NCBI GenBank assembly: GCA_016713565.1 | Contig: JADJOX010000007.1 | Location: forward strand, 186,001 to 250,000 | Source: Ignavibacteriota bacterium | GTDB taxonomy: Bacteria > Bacteroidota > Ignavibacteria > Ignavibacteriales > Melioribacteraceae | Direction of reading: 5' to 3' | DNA length: 64,000 nt | Shown here: positions 34,499 to 44,660 of the stretch, piece by piece | Layout of the letters: every line of letters begins with the position of its first letter | Position numbering within the stretch: position 1 is the first letter of the stretch | Translations under genes and position numbers: made by a program | The notes under the pieces: model-generated | What the model was told of the DNA's origin: nothing | The model's database searches: none | What the model saw: the letters and a program-made list of their open reading frames with translations, nothing else

Positions 34499-37075
34499 TT
34501 CTGCGGTGCTTCCGGCAATTTGTCCCTTTTCTGTACTAACCACATAATTGGAAGAAGGAATAATTGTTCCGCTTTTGTCTTTAACAACTATTGATTCCTC
34601 TACAATATTTTTATTTCTTAAAGCAACTAACACGGTTCCTTTAGAAGTAAAATCATAGCTGACTCCGGTTTCGTCTAAAACGCTGTATGAGTTTTCAGAG
34701 CCGAATTTCACTTTATAATTTTTATCCGGAACTGAAAGCTCATCCAATACTTCTATATTAATTTCACCGGTTGAATTACCAACAATTTGCGTTGGTTTGT
34801 TGCCGATTCCTACTTCCGATTCTTTAATTCCGCTTGCAATTGGACCTGGAATCACAGATAGTGTATTTACATCATAAATTAGTTCACCAGTTGTAGGATC
34901 CTGCTGAATAACTGCTTGAGATTCCGTTGGAGGAAGGTCTTCTGATCCTCTGTCATAAGCAACTACAGCGTAATAATATTTTATTCCGTTTTGAACGGTT
35001 GAATCCACATACTCATGAACCAGACCAGTATTGTTTCCAAGATTATATCTAATTCCTCTTCCAACATATTCTATTCCTGCAAGACCTGAATATTCATCAA
35101 CCAAATCAAATTGTGCGGATTTTCCGGAATTAACGTCAAAAAGTGCCTGACCTAAATAAGGAATTCCATTTGCGTCAGTAATTGTAAATACATCAGAGAA
35201 ATTATAATCACGGCTTCTATATATTTTATAACCTTCAAAATCTTTTTCTCCATTCAGCGGGTCAATTGATTCTTCAGATTTCGCGTCCCAATATAATGTA
35301 ACTCTTCCGTCTCCGGGAACACCTGTTACTAACGGTTTATCAGGAGGTTGAGCGAATTGATAATCAGCTTCAAGAATTCTGACTGATGTACTTGCATTCA
35401 ATAGAAGATCATTTAAATCTTCTCCAAGCAAAATTACCATTGAAAATCTTTGCGATTCTCCTTTTTCCAAATACATTGGTCCGGTTGAAAAACAAAAAAT
35501 ATTATCTCCTGCAGATTTTAAGAATTCCTGATTTGGATCAATCTCGGGTTTTGTAAGCCAGCTCCAAATAATTTCGTCATCTTTCGGGTCGACCAGTCCC
35601 CATCCGTTAACCGTAAAGCCAGTTAATCCTAACTGATCCGATTCGGATATATCTCTAAATCCAAAATTAGGTTCAGAACCCGCCCATTTTTTTCCATTGC
35701 TCCAATCATCTGTCAAAGTTCCGACTTCATCATCATCAAATAAACCATTGCTATTTAAATCTGAATACCAAGCTTGTGACGGAACTCCATCTCCTTCACC
35801 GTAATCTTTACCGGGATAATTTGGAGAATCAGGACCAATTCCATCAATACCAACGTCATTTTTTTCTGCATCCCAATCGCCGTCTTCATCACCCGACCAT
35901 CTTGCTTTTGGCGCGCCATAAGTTTTTGTATATTGCTCAATATCGGAAACACCTGTGTTAAGCGGAACTATAGTGCCATCAATGTATTCGCCTTTATTAT
36001 TAAACGGTGATTCGTCACTGACACCATCGTCGTCATTATCGACTAAATCATCATCAAGTGAAGGTGATTCAAGAAATTTCCAACCGAAATAGCCGGGTCT
36101 TTTTCCGCCTCTTCCTTTAAAATCTTGATCCCATCCGTAAACCATACTTCTTTCTCTTTGTTTAAATTTTTCGGCAAGTTCACCTTTAGGTGGAATAAAA
36201 TATGCCATATCGTCACCTGTATCACTTGAACCGCCGATATGAGGATCGCCGAACATTCCCATATAAAATTTACCAAGATCATGATCGCTTGCGTTTGTAA
36301 CCTGATAAACAGAGAAGATTAAATCTTCCGCTAATGGATTATTAAACTGTAGTATTCTTACATCGGCATCCAAGCCTAAACCGCCTTTTGTTTCATCTCC
36401 ATTAAAGGGATGGTATTTTGTCAAAAATTCATAGTTTGAATAATCGTCAATGGCGAAATAAACTTCTTCATCGGGAGCCGTTGAAGCGTCGCCTAAAAAT
36501 GCAGGCCACAAATATTTTCCGGCACCCGCGGAATACCAGCTTTCCGGCCATGAGTCAGGTTTTCCATCGCCGTCTTTATCTGCAGCCGTAAATGAAGCTA
36601 CTTCATTTTGGTTGGGATCGCTGTAACCTGCTTTGGGCAGCCAACCCCATTTTTGTTTTCCTGAAGGATCGTAATCACCTTCCGATGGAGAAACATGGGA
36701 ATCACTTATAATACTTACTGAATCTCCCTGCAAAGTGGGAACTCTTGCGCCAGAAATCAATCCAAATTCATAACCATAACCAAGACCGTTCCATACCAAA
36801 TCTTCAATATCTGCCACACCGCCTGGTCTGCAAACAGAACCATAATTAAAAAGCTGAGTTTGAATTTTATTCCCTTTTATAATTATTGATTTTATTTCAG
36901 AGACCTCGCCAGTAATTTTGTTCAGCCTTGGGCCGAATAAATTTCCATAAAGTCTTTCAAATTCTTCAGGAGATGTTATCTTTGTCCTTGGCGCCTTTAG
37001 ACTATCATTTGATTGAGCAAATAACTGAGCACACAAAAACAGCGTTAAAATGAAAACCAGCATTTTTATTTTCAT
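34481..37075 (-). pseudogene. N-terminal part of a frameshifted large T9SS-type cargo protein
   Basis: 864 residues with a signal peptide (MKIKMLVFILTLFLCAQLFA). Acidic calcium-type loops are present (DDDLVDNDDDGVSDESPF and SDLNSNGLFDDDEV). An FN3 module at about 595-740 contains VTLYWDAKSEESIDPLNGEK and DFEGYKIYRS, which closely matches VYWDKRSENSIDP...KDFEGYKIYR of the 692-aa cargo. The frame ends abruptly in AESLPAR, while the +1 frame continues into the FlgD-like end, so this is one broken gene. It may be a sequencing or assembly error, or a recently disabled gene. It lies between a TonB receptor (42-base gap) and a PorV-like gene. Confidence 0.82.
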
Positions 37076-37117
37076 TATTTTTCCTACGTTAAATTTCTTT
37101 ATTCAAAACTTTTTATT

Positions 37118-39958
37118 CTAATTAAATATAATTGAAAAACCTATTCTTATTTCTCTCGGCAAACTTACTCTTTCTTCACGACTATAATAATTATTCAAAT
37201 ATGAAATATTGAACAATCCCGGATCTCTTAGAATTCTTTTTCTTAAGTCGTTAAATTGACTCGCATTAATTTTTTCTTCCGCATTATTCAGCGCTTCACC
37301 TGAGCTAGCCCAAACATACCTTTGATTTTCAACGTCAAATAAATTCATTACTTGAATGAATATTGAGAAATCAATTGGGTCAATTGTAAAAAATTTCTCA
37401 ATTTTCATATCAACATTCCATTGGAACGGCTTAACGGATGAAGCCTGTTCATAAGTAATTGTTGACAAAGTTGGCGGCAGTGCCGGTGTATACGGAGTAC
37501 CGGTCTGCAAAGTATAAACAATACCTGCTGACCAATCACGTGGTTCAGATAATGTAATAGTTCCATTTATCAAATGAGAACGGTCAAAACTTAAAGGAAC
37601 TAAGTAAGTTTCAGTTTGCTTTCCCGCGGCTTCGCTGAAAAATAAGTCTTCGGTAGGTTCTGTTCTATTACCTTCAGCTGATTGGTATGTATAATCCAGA
37701 GTTGCTGAAAATAAACTTCCAGGTGATTGTCTTTTGATAAATGACAAAGTTATACCTTTAACATTTGCGTACGATAAATTAGTCAAAACCGCATATTCTC
37801 TGGCATTCAAAGAATATACTGTTTGAGTATAAATATAATCTCTAACATCTTTGTAAAATCCGGTTAAATCAAATTTGAAGTCGTCTGTTAATTGCTGCTG
37901 CAAACCAACTTCGTATTGAATTGATCTTTCAGGATTTACATTTGCGTTTCCAAATGTTGGAACCGTTGAAATATTTTCAACTTCCCAAATTAAATTTCTA
38001 TATAAACTTGATAAAGAACCGATTTGATAAAAATGTCCGTAAGAAAATCTTATTACTCCTCTATCGGTAATTGGATATGATACGCTTAAACGAGGAGAGA
38101 ACATATGTTTTGCTTCGGCATCGGTAATATATTGTTCCAAATTACCACTTTTTTGATCATCGATATTTTGGGAAAGATTATAGTTATATTTTGCTTTAGG
38201 ATCAAAATATTCATAACGCAATCCTGCATTAAGAATTAACGTTTTTGCCAATTCAATTTTATCTTGTACGTATGCGGCAAATTGTGTAGGATCAACGTTA
38301 AAATTATCAACTTCAGGATCTAAAACTATTTGGTAATCAGTAACTCCGCCATAAATTAAATCGCTTCCGCTCAATGCGCTTCCGTCATTTTTCAAAAAGT
38401 CCAAGGTATAAGCGTATCTTTCCAACTTATGCAATCTTAATTCAAATCCAGCTTTTACTTCATGAACATTAAATAATTGTGAAACCAAATCGCCTTTTAC
38501 ACTATAAGTTTTTGTGGTTCTATCAGATCTGTAATTATCCGTTCCACCAGAATAATACAATGTTGTTCCAATAGTTTGACTGTAAAAATTTGGGAGATAT
38601 CTTTTATCGTCATAATTTTCATACAAGTAATATTTTGAATTACTCCACGCGTAGGAAGCTTTTAATGTATAAAAAGTGCTGTTGCTAAGAGTATGTGTTA
38701 AATCTATTGACTGCACTAATCCGCTGCTGTAATCAGTTCCTAATCCATCGGGATTAAAAAGATATGATCTTCCTCTGGTTAAACTATAACCCGGACCAAA
38801 TGCGCTTGAACGACCTTTATCATAAACTAATTCATACTTTACTTTTATTAGTGAACTAAAACTATGACTTAAATTTGCCTGAATATTCCAATCTTGAGAA
38901 GGATCCATAGCAACTAAGGCATTATCTCCGGTAGGCAAACCGTTAGAATTTGGAGAATAAGGATTAAACCAATAAGGTAAACTTGCGTCTCCGTGTCTTG
39001 GATCGGTACTTTCAAACGCCTCGGCAGTTAAATAGGAATCTGTCGGATTATAAATTCGTTGACCATAATAAAGTCCCTTATAATCTTCAAAAATTCCGGA
39101 AACAAAAAATTTCGTATCATTGCCTAAAGGAACTTTTCCGCCAAGGGTAAATTCCGCTCGTTTCCTATTTAATATGTCAAAATCCTCAACATTTCTAAAT
39201 AATTCTTTGTTTGAAGATAAATATTCGCCTGTATAACCTCTTAAACTAAAACTTAACTTATCTCCGCCTTCTTTTGTAACATAATTTACAACGCCGCTTA
39301 AAGCGTTTCCGAATTCGGCGCTAAATGTACCTGTTGATACGGAAACTTCCTGTACCGCGTTTGTTGCAACTCCTACCGCTTTTGAATTTCCATATGGATC
39401 GTTTATTGAAAGTCCGTTTATTTGGTAAGCAACTTCATTTTCTCTTCCACCTCTTACATGAAGAGTACCGTCGTCATTCTGAACAACTCCCGCTTGAAGT
39501 TTGATTACTTCCGAAATATTATCGACCGGAAGAATATCCAAAGTTTCAGAGTTTATAGCAACCGTAGGGTTTGTTAAATCCTGCCGAATCAAGGGATTTC
39601 TTTCACCCTGAACAATTACTGCTTCCATTTCAATTGCACCTGAAGGAAGTGAAAAATCAATTGCCGTAGTAAAACCAACATTAACTCTCACATTTGTTCT
39701 TGTTACCTTTTGATAACCGATATACGAGGCAGTTACCGTATAAACAGCCGGCGGAACATTTAGAATTACAAAGTTGCCGTCAATATCGGTCGCGGCGCCA
39801 ATTGAGGTTCCATCAATAAAAACATTAGCGAAAGGAATACCTTCACCGGTTGAGGCATCTAAAACTTTGCCCATAATTTTACCGGTAGACTGCGCAAAAT
39901 TATTATTTAGAATTGAAATAAATAATAGTAGTAAAAAAAGTATGAATTTGTTTTTCAT
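37118..39958 (-). CDS. TonB-dependent outer-membrane receptor with carboxypeptidase-regulatory-like domain (second copy)
   Basis: A 946-residue receptor. Signal peptide first, then a CarboxypepD_reg-like domain at about 25-115 (GKVLDASTGEGIPFANVFID and GAATDIDGNFVILNVPP). The plug at about 130-235 has LHVRGGRENEVAYQINGLSI and TGTFSAEFGNALSGVVNYVT. The barrel ends IRIGFSIIFN. It is the first gene of a three-gene cassette (receptor, large cargo, PorV-like porin) and has no SusD neighbour. The plan matches the receptor at 8683-11487. It is preceded by a terminator for the upstream FG-GAP gene, so it should have its own promoter in 39959-40019. Confidence 0.93.
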   Translation of the reverse strand: MKNKFILFLLLLFISILNNNFAQSTGKIMGKVLDASTGEGIPFANVFIDGTSIGAATDIDGNFVILNVPPAVYTVTASYIGYQKVTRTNVRVNVGFTTAIDFSLPSGAIEMEAVIVQGERNPLIRQDLTNPTVAINSETLDILPVDNISEVIKLQAGVVQNDDGTLHVRGGRENEVAYQINGLSINDPYGNSKAVGVATNAVQEVSVSTGTFSAEFGNALSGVVNYVTKEGGDKLSFSLRGYTGEYLSSNKELFRNVEDFDILNRKRAEFTLGGKVPLGNDTKFFVSGIFEDYKGLYYGQRIYNPTDSYLTAEAFESTDPRHGDASLPYWFNPYSPNSNGLPTGDNALVAMDPSQDWNIQANLSHSFSSLIKVKYELVYDKGRSSAFGPGYSLTRGRSYLFNPDGLGTDYSSGLVQSIDLTHTLSNSTFYTLKASYAWSNSKYYLYENYDDKRYLPNFYSQTIGTTLYYSGGTDNYRSDRTTKTYSVKGDLVSQLFNVHEVKAGFELRLHKLERYAYTLDFLKNDGSALSGSDLIYGGVTDYQIVLDPEVDNFNVDPTQFAAYVQDKIELAKTLILNAGLRYEYFDPKAKYNYNLSQNIDDQKSGNLEQYITDAEAKHMFSPRLSVSYPITDRGVIRFSYGHFYQIGSLSSLYRNLIWEVENISTVPTFGNANVNPERSIQYEVGLQQQLTDDFKFDLTGFYKDVRDYIYTQTVYSLNAREYAVLTNLSYANVKGITLSFIKRQSPGSLFSATLDYTYQSAEGNRTEPTEDLFFSEAAGKQTETYLVPLSFDRSHLINGTITLSEPRDWSAGIVYTLQTGTPYTPALPPTLSTITYEQASSVKPFQWNVDMKIEKFFTIDPIDFSIFIQVMNLFDVENQRYVWASSGEALNNAEEKINASQFNDLRKRILRDPGLFNISYLNNYYSREERVSLPREIRIGFSIIFN

Positions 39959-40019
39959 AGAATCTCCGGCTCAAGAAAAGTATAATTACTTTGAGTCTAG
40001 AAATAAAATTAAATAAAAA

Positions 40020-40049
40020 TCCGCAACCAATAAAAATTCTGATTGCGGA
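40020..40049 (-). terminator. intrinsic terminator after the FG-GAP T9SS protein gene
   Basis: The stem TCCGCAA / TTGCGGA with a 16-base loop is followed on the minus strand by ATTTTTATTT. Confidence 0.6.
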
Positions 40050-40056
40050 ACTTAAT

Positions 40057-42051
40057 TTATTTTAAATACGTCATTTTAATTGATTTTGTAAAATCACCAA
40101 AAATTAATTTTGCAACATAATTTCCACTAGCTACAAAATTTCCGCTATTATTTCTTCCATCCCATATTACTTGATGATTTCCTTTTTTAAGATTCTGTAA
40201 ATCAATGAGTGTTTTTATTTCTTGACCAAGCATGTCATAAACTTTTAAAGATATACGTTTATCAATTGGTAAAGAAAAATTGATAGTTGTAGATGGGTTA
40301 AATGGATTGGGATAATTTTGTTCTAATTTATAATCATCCGGTGTTACAATGTTATAATCTTTTTCTTTAAATCCTACAACATCGCCAGAATATTCAAGTA
40401 GCCTAATCGGTTGTCTGTAAGGGTTATAAATTTTATGAGACTGCTCTAAGTTAAGAATCCACTGTCCAACGCCTGATGTATCTATCCAATCGAAAATATT
40501 TACACTTACCGAATCATAGATACTTTGCTGAGCTAAAACTATTTCAAGGTTTCCATCTTTATCAAGGTCAACATTATCGGCAAAAATATAAGAAGTAAAA
40601 GGCGTTTCTTTTTTAATTGTATCAATTACGGAAGGATCAAATCCTATAGGAGTTTTTACGACTTCCATTGAGTCTGTTCCTTCATAAAGTGTATCTAATT
40701 TATATGTTACTTCTCCATTGTAAATTTCCCAAGTTGCAAATCCTTCATTGCCTTGTCCGTTATAAACAATGTTCATATCATATGAATTTCTATCAAGTAA
40801 ACTTCCTTCACCTTTATATTGAATTGCAACCAAATTTAAACCCGTTCCGCCGCCGGTATAAAGTTCATCTTTCCCATCTTTATTCAAGTCGCCTTTCACA
40901 ATTGGCCACAGTTCAACGGCTGTTTTACCTGCTAAAGCCGCAATTTCAGAACTCTTAATAATTTCCGCATAATTTTCTGTCTGCGACGTATTTGTCCATA
41001 TATTTTGACCAGAAACAGTATCCGGAAAACTTATTACGGCAACTGCATGAGCGTTTCCGTATTGAGTTCCAAAAATTTCATCTTTGCCGTCACCGTCAAC
41101 ATCTGCGGCTCTTGCTCCAAAATAACTAACAGCATCTACTGCACAATATTCATGATAAACACCTTTAGCTTTAGCATCGGCATTATCAGCGGCAGTTGGA
41201 TAATCATAAGAATTTGGACCGTTTACACCAATTGACCAAAATCCATAACTATTATACGTATGATTAACAATTTCTAATTTTCCGTCTCCGTTTATATCAC
41301 AGGGCTCAGCATTCCAGAAAGATCCTCCGGCACCCCAATCTCCGCCATTTGCCTGAACTCCAGGTTTGCCGCCTTCAATTGAAATGTTAGCAAAACCAGG
41401 AAAAGAAAAAGTAACTCCGATAATTAAAACGTCTTGTCTTGGATCATTTCCATGAGGAATAATTTCAGTTCTACCGTCACCGTCAAAATCATAAACCGTT
41501 AAAACTTCTCTTGTAAATCTGGTGCCTTCTCTTCCGCCAGCTGCTTCAATCATTGTCGGCGTTATAGAAAAAGCTGGAGCGTCGCCCCAAGAAGTTCCAT
41601 TCCATTCATAAATTGCAATTCTTCCTAAACTTCCGTCTTGATTTACAAAATTAGCTTGTTCAAAAATAATTTCTTTTTTACCGTCTCCGTCGCAATCACC
41701 TACTTGAATATATCTTGGTGTGGATCCACTGGAACTTGATGCGGCGGGTGAAGACCAAATTACTTCTAATAATGAATCTTGTGTTACTTGTAAAACATGA
41801 ACTCTTCCGCCATTTATATAATCTGTAGCCAAAACTTCTTGAGTGCCATCACCATTGGCATCTGCAACAATTACTCTTCTAACACCAAGCTGACTGTTAA
41901 TTCCAGGATATGGGTAATATGGCGATAATGTATCTTCTGAAGCAGCAACCGTATATATAGCAGTTTGTTTTGCAGCAATTGGAGTTGTTTGAGAATGAAT
42001 CGATGAAAAAGTTAAGAAAATAAGTAAAATAGAGATAAAATATTTTTTCAT
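40057..42051 (-). CDS. secreted seven-bladed FG-GAP/VCBS propeller with T9SS domain
   Basis: A 664-residue exported protein. I start at ATG 42051 (MKKYFISILLIFLTFSSIHS), which has GGAGG 7 bases upstream. The ATG at 42126 adds 25 residues that spoil the signal peptide. Seven D-x-D/N-x-D-G calcium loops mark blades of an integrin-like propeller: DANGDGTQE, DCDGDGKKE, DFDGDGRTE, DINGDGKLE, DVDGDGKDE, DLNKDGKDE and DLDKDGNLE. The C-terminus is a T9SS domain (LEQNYPNPFNPSTTINFSLP) ending SIKMTYLK. Such propellers bind ligands or adhere, and no catalytic residues are seen. A second protein of the same plan is at 52522-54186. Confidence 0.85.
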   Translation of the reverse strand: MKKYFISILLIFLTFSSIHSQTTPIAAKQTAIYTVAASEDTLSPYYPYPGINSQLGVRRVIVADANGDGTQEVLATDYINGGRVHVLQVTQDSLLEVIWSSPAASSSSGSTPRYIQVGDCDGDGKKEIIFEQANFVNQDGSLGRIAIYEWNGTSWGDAPAFSITPTMIEAAGGREGTRFTREVLTVYDFDGDGRTEIIPHGNDPRQDVLIIGVTFSFPGFANISIEGGKPGVQANGGDWGAGGSFWNAEPCDINGDGKLEIVNHTYNSYGFWSIGVNGPNSYDYPTAADNADAKAKGVYHEYCAVDAVSYFGARAADVDGDGKDEIFGTQYGNAHAVAVISFPDTVSGQNIWTNTSQTENYAEIIKSSEIAALAGKTAVELWPIVKGDLNKDGKDELYTGGGTGLNLVAIQYKGEGSLLDRNSYDMNIVYNGQGNEGFATWEIYNGEVTYKLDTLYEGTDSMEVVKTPIGFDPSVIDTIKKETPFTSYIFADNVDLDKDGNLEIVLAQQSIYDSVSVNIFDWIDTSGVGQWILNLEQSHKIYNPYRQPIRLLEYSGDVVGFKEKDYNIVTPDDYKLEQNYPNPFNPSTTINFSLPIDKRISLKVYDMLGQEIKTLIDLQNLKKGNHQVIWDGRNNSGNFVASGNYVAKLIFGDFTKSIKMTYLK

Positions 42052-42226
42052 ATAGCCTCCGAAACTACTTTTTACATAAATAAATTTACTAAATAAGAAG
42101 ATACAATCATTTATGTTTTTATGCAATATTAAAAACTTTTGTTGATTTAGAATATAAAATATTTTGAATTTTATTCGATATTCTCTTAATTAATATGCAT
42201 AAAAAATATAATTACTAGGAGAATGA

Positions 42227-42523
42227 ATGTCTACATTAATGGTAAGCGTTTCAGGCATAAGAGGTCTGGTCGGCAATGGATTGGATCCAAACACAATTGT
42301 TAAATATGTTTCAGCTTACGCGGATTTTTGTGGAATCGGTAAAATCGTAATCGGTTCAGATGGGAGAATTTCTGGCAATATGGTTAAGAACATTATTATT
42401 GGGACTTTAATTGCAAAAGGAAATGATATAATTGATATTGGAATTTGTCCAACTCCAACGGTTTTATATAATGTAAAAAAAACTCGGCGCGGTTGGAGGA
42501 ATTCAAATTTCCGCAAGTCATAA
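42227..42523 (+). pseudogene. phosphoglucosamine/phosphomannomutase, N-terminal part before frameshift
   Basis: First 85 residues of an alpha-D-phosphohexomutase: VSGIRGLVGNGLDPNTIVKY and GSDGRISGNMVKNIIIGTLI are typical of the family's N-terminal domain. Starting at an 8-A run (42475-42482) the frame turns to nonsense (TRRGWRNSNFRKS) and stops at 42523. The continuation lies in the next frame. GGAG about 6 bases before ATG 42227 marks a good start. With one A removed, the coding frame runs 448 residues, a normal family length. Read across the break, the frame encodes LGAVGGIQISASHNPNEWNA, which contains the catalytic phosphoserine motif SASHNP. Without correction the enzyme would be dead. 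Confidence 0.85.
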
Positions 42524-42548
42524 TCCTAACGAATGGAATGCGTTAAAA

Positions 42549-43574
42549 TTGCTTAACGCAAACGGCGAATTTATGACTCCCGAAGAAAATAAAATAATGT
42601 TAAATAAACTTGAATCTTCAAGCAATTATAAAAAATGGAATGAACTTGGAAAACTTTCGACTTATGACGAAGGACTGAAAAATCATATTGAAAATGTATT
42701 GAAATTAGTCGACGTCGAATTAATAAAATCGAAAAAGTTTAAAGTTGTTTTAGATTGTGTTAATGGCGCCGGAAGTTATATGATGCCGAAATTCTTAAAA
42801 GATTTGGGCTGTGAAGTGATTGAATTAAACTGCGAGAAAACCGGAATATTCCCTCGTTTACCGGAACCGATCCCGGAAAACTTAATTGAAACAATGAAAT
42901 TTGTTAAAGAAAAAAATGCTGATTTGGCAATTGTTGTCGATCCGGATGTTGATAGATTAGTATTGATCACCGATAAAGGCGAACCTTTTATTGAAGAAAA
43001 TACAATCACACTTTCCGCTAAACACGTACTTTCAAAAACCAAAGGAAATGTTGTTGTAAATTTATCTACAACCAGAGCTGTAGATGATATAGCCAATGCG
43101 CAAAACTGCAAAGTATTTAGAGCGCCGGTCGGTGAAGCAAATGTTGTGAAACTAATGAAAGAAGTAAACGCCGTAATCGGAGGAGAAGGAAGCGGCGGCG
43201 TTATTTATCCTGAACTTCATTATGGACGTGATGCTTTGGTTGGAACGGTATTGACTCTTGAACATTTAGCAATGCAGAACAAAAAACTTTCTCAAATAAA
43301 AGACGAATTACCGCAATATTTTATCGCAAAGAAAAAAATTGAACTTAAAAATGTAAATCCGGATAAAATAATTGAGCAGGTTAAAGAAAAATATAAATCG
43401 GAAAAAATAAATACCGAAGACGGATTAAGAATTGATTTTGATAATCATTGGGTACATTTTAGAAAATCAAATACCGAACCAATTATCAGATGCATTGCCG
43501 AAGCCAAAACCGAAGCTGAAGCAAATTTATTTATTGACAAATATTTTAACGAAATAAAAGAATTGATGAAATAG
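42549..43574 (+). pseudogene. phosphoglucosamine/phosphomannomutase, remainder after frameshift
   Basis: Carries the remaining domains of the enzyme begun at 42227. Coding in this frame actually resumes at about 42483, upstream of the first ATG at 42549, with the catalytic SASHNP. The metal-binding loop is VDPDVDRLVLITDK, the sugar-specificity loop is GGEGSGGVIYPELHYGRDAL, and the phosphate-binding loop is RKSNTEPIIRCIAEAKT near the C-terminus. The family interconverts hexose 6- and 1-phosphates for cell-wall or nucleotide sugars. I cannot decide between GlmM- and ManB-type specificity, so I give no symbol. No other copy is in the window. The hairpin at 43597-43633 follows. Confidence 0.86.
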
Positions 43575-43596
43575 TTTTTTTTAATATTAATTTTCA

Positions 43597-43633
43597 ATCT
43601 TTGTGATTAACTTAAATGAAAATCACAAAGATT
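43597..43633 (+). terminator. long hairpin after the phosphohexomutase, weak terminator
   Basis: A perfect 13-bp stem (AATCTTTGTGATT / AATCACAAAGATT) with an 11-base loop. The T tract beyond it is poor, so it may end transcription inefficiently or protect the 3' end. Confidence 0.5.
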
Positions 43634-43748
43634 ATATTGTTCAAATAATTTTGTAAATTACCAACTGAATTGTATGATTAAAATATGTTTTACAAACAAA
43701 CGTTTATCATTATTGAATTTTAATCTTTCATTAAATCGTTTTACGTTC

Positions 43749-44657
43749 TCACTTCATTCTGCTTCGTTTCTTAAAAAAATTCATTAAAGCAATGTCATAC
43801 GTAGAAGTTGTTTCAATTAAATTATAATCATAACCTAATTTGTTGCAGCCGTTTTTAATTGTTGTTAAATAATTTCGCATTGCTTCATAATATGATTTTT
43901 GTATTTGAATCGGCTGAGTGTTTAATTCTTCATTTGTTTCAAGATCAACAAATATCGAATCGTTCTTAAAGTTGAAATTAATTTCGGTGGGATCCAAAAC
44001 GTGAAATATAATTACCTCATTTTTCTTGAAATAAAATTTTTTTAATGAATTAAGAATCTCCGCCGGCTCATCTAGAAGATCTGAAATAATTATCACTAAT
44101 CCGCGTTTAGTAATTTTTTCCGCAATTGAATTTATTGATGTTGATGTTTTTGTTTCACTTTGCGCGTCAAACTTTTCAATTTCCGTAAGCAATTGTCTTA
44201 AATAAGTTCTTTTAGATTTGGGCTGCAAATAACTTTTCAATTCGCTTGAGTAAAGAGCCAAACCAACCGCGTCCTGCTGTTTTAAAAGCAGATAAATAAA
44301 ACTGGCGGCAAGCACTTTAGAATATTCAAATTTTGAGACCGAGCCTTCATTTTTATATGACATTGATCTGCTAGTATCAAGTACGATGTGAGCTAATAGA
44401 TTTGTTTCTTCTTCATACTGCTTAATAAAATATTTTTCGCTCTTTGCAAAAACTTTCCAATCTAAATTTTTTATTGAATCGCCCTGCATATAAGGCCGAT
44501 GCTGACTAAATTCAACGCTAAAACCGTGGTATGGACTTTTATGATAACCAACCATAAATCCTTCCACAACGGTACTGGCTTTTAATTCAAGAGTCTTTAA
44601 TTTCGCTATTACAGATGGATTTAAAATTTTTGTAAAATCATTCTGTTTTTTCATCAA
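43749..44657 (-). CDS. DUF58-family protein (vWA-like)
   Basis: A 302-residue soluble protein. The DUF58 core FSQHRPYMQGDSIKNLDWKV and FAKSEKYFIKQYEEETN lies at about 49-86, followed by a vWA-like domain with the MIDAS-type DTSRSMSYKN at about 93-102. DUF58 proteins are generally encoded with MoxR ATPases and other vWA proteins and may help assemble or fold partners. No MoxR is visible in this window. It starts 3 bases after the TPR lipoprotein stop, so the two are an operon. Confidence 0.86.
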   Translation of the reverse strand: MMKKQNDFTKILNPSVIAKLKTLELKASTVVEGFMVGYHKSPYHGFSVEFSQHRPYMQGDSIKNLDWKVFAKSEKYFIKQYEEETNLLAHIVLDTSRSMSYKNEGSVSKFEYSKVLAASFIYLLLKQQDAVGLALYSSELKSYLQPKSKRTYLRQLLTEIEKFDAQSETKTSTSINSIAEKITKRGLVIIISDLLDEPAEILNSLKKFYFKKNEVIIFHVLDPTEINFNFKNDSIFVDLETNEELNTQPIQIQKSYYEAMRNYLTTIKNGCNKLGYDYNLIETTSTYDIALMNFFKKRSRMK

Positions 44658-44660
44658 ATT

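Noticed and set aside
34499..34587. ATG 34587 as an independent start for the C-terminal cargo piece
   Set aside because: The first 30 residues from this ATG (MLKTKAEQLFLLPI and on) are out of frame with the sensible upstream frame, lack a signal peptide, and are explained by a frameshift.
35755..36282. Minus-strand 65- and 79-aa ORFs within the large cargo
   Set aside because: They are alternative-frame shadows inside the larger coding frame with its FN3 and calcium-loop motifs.
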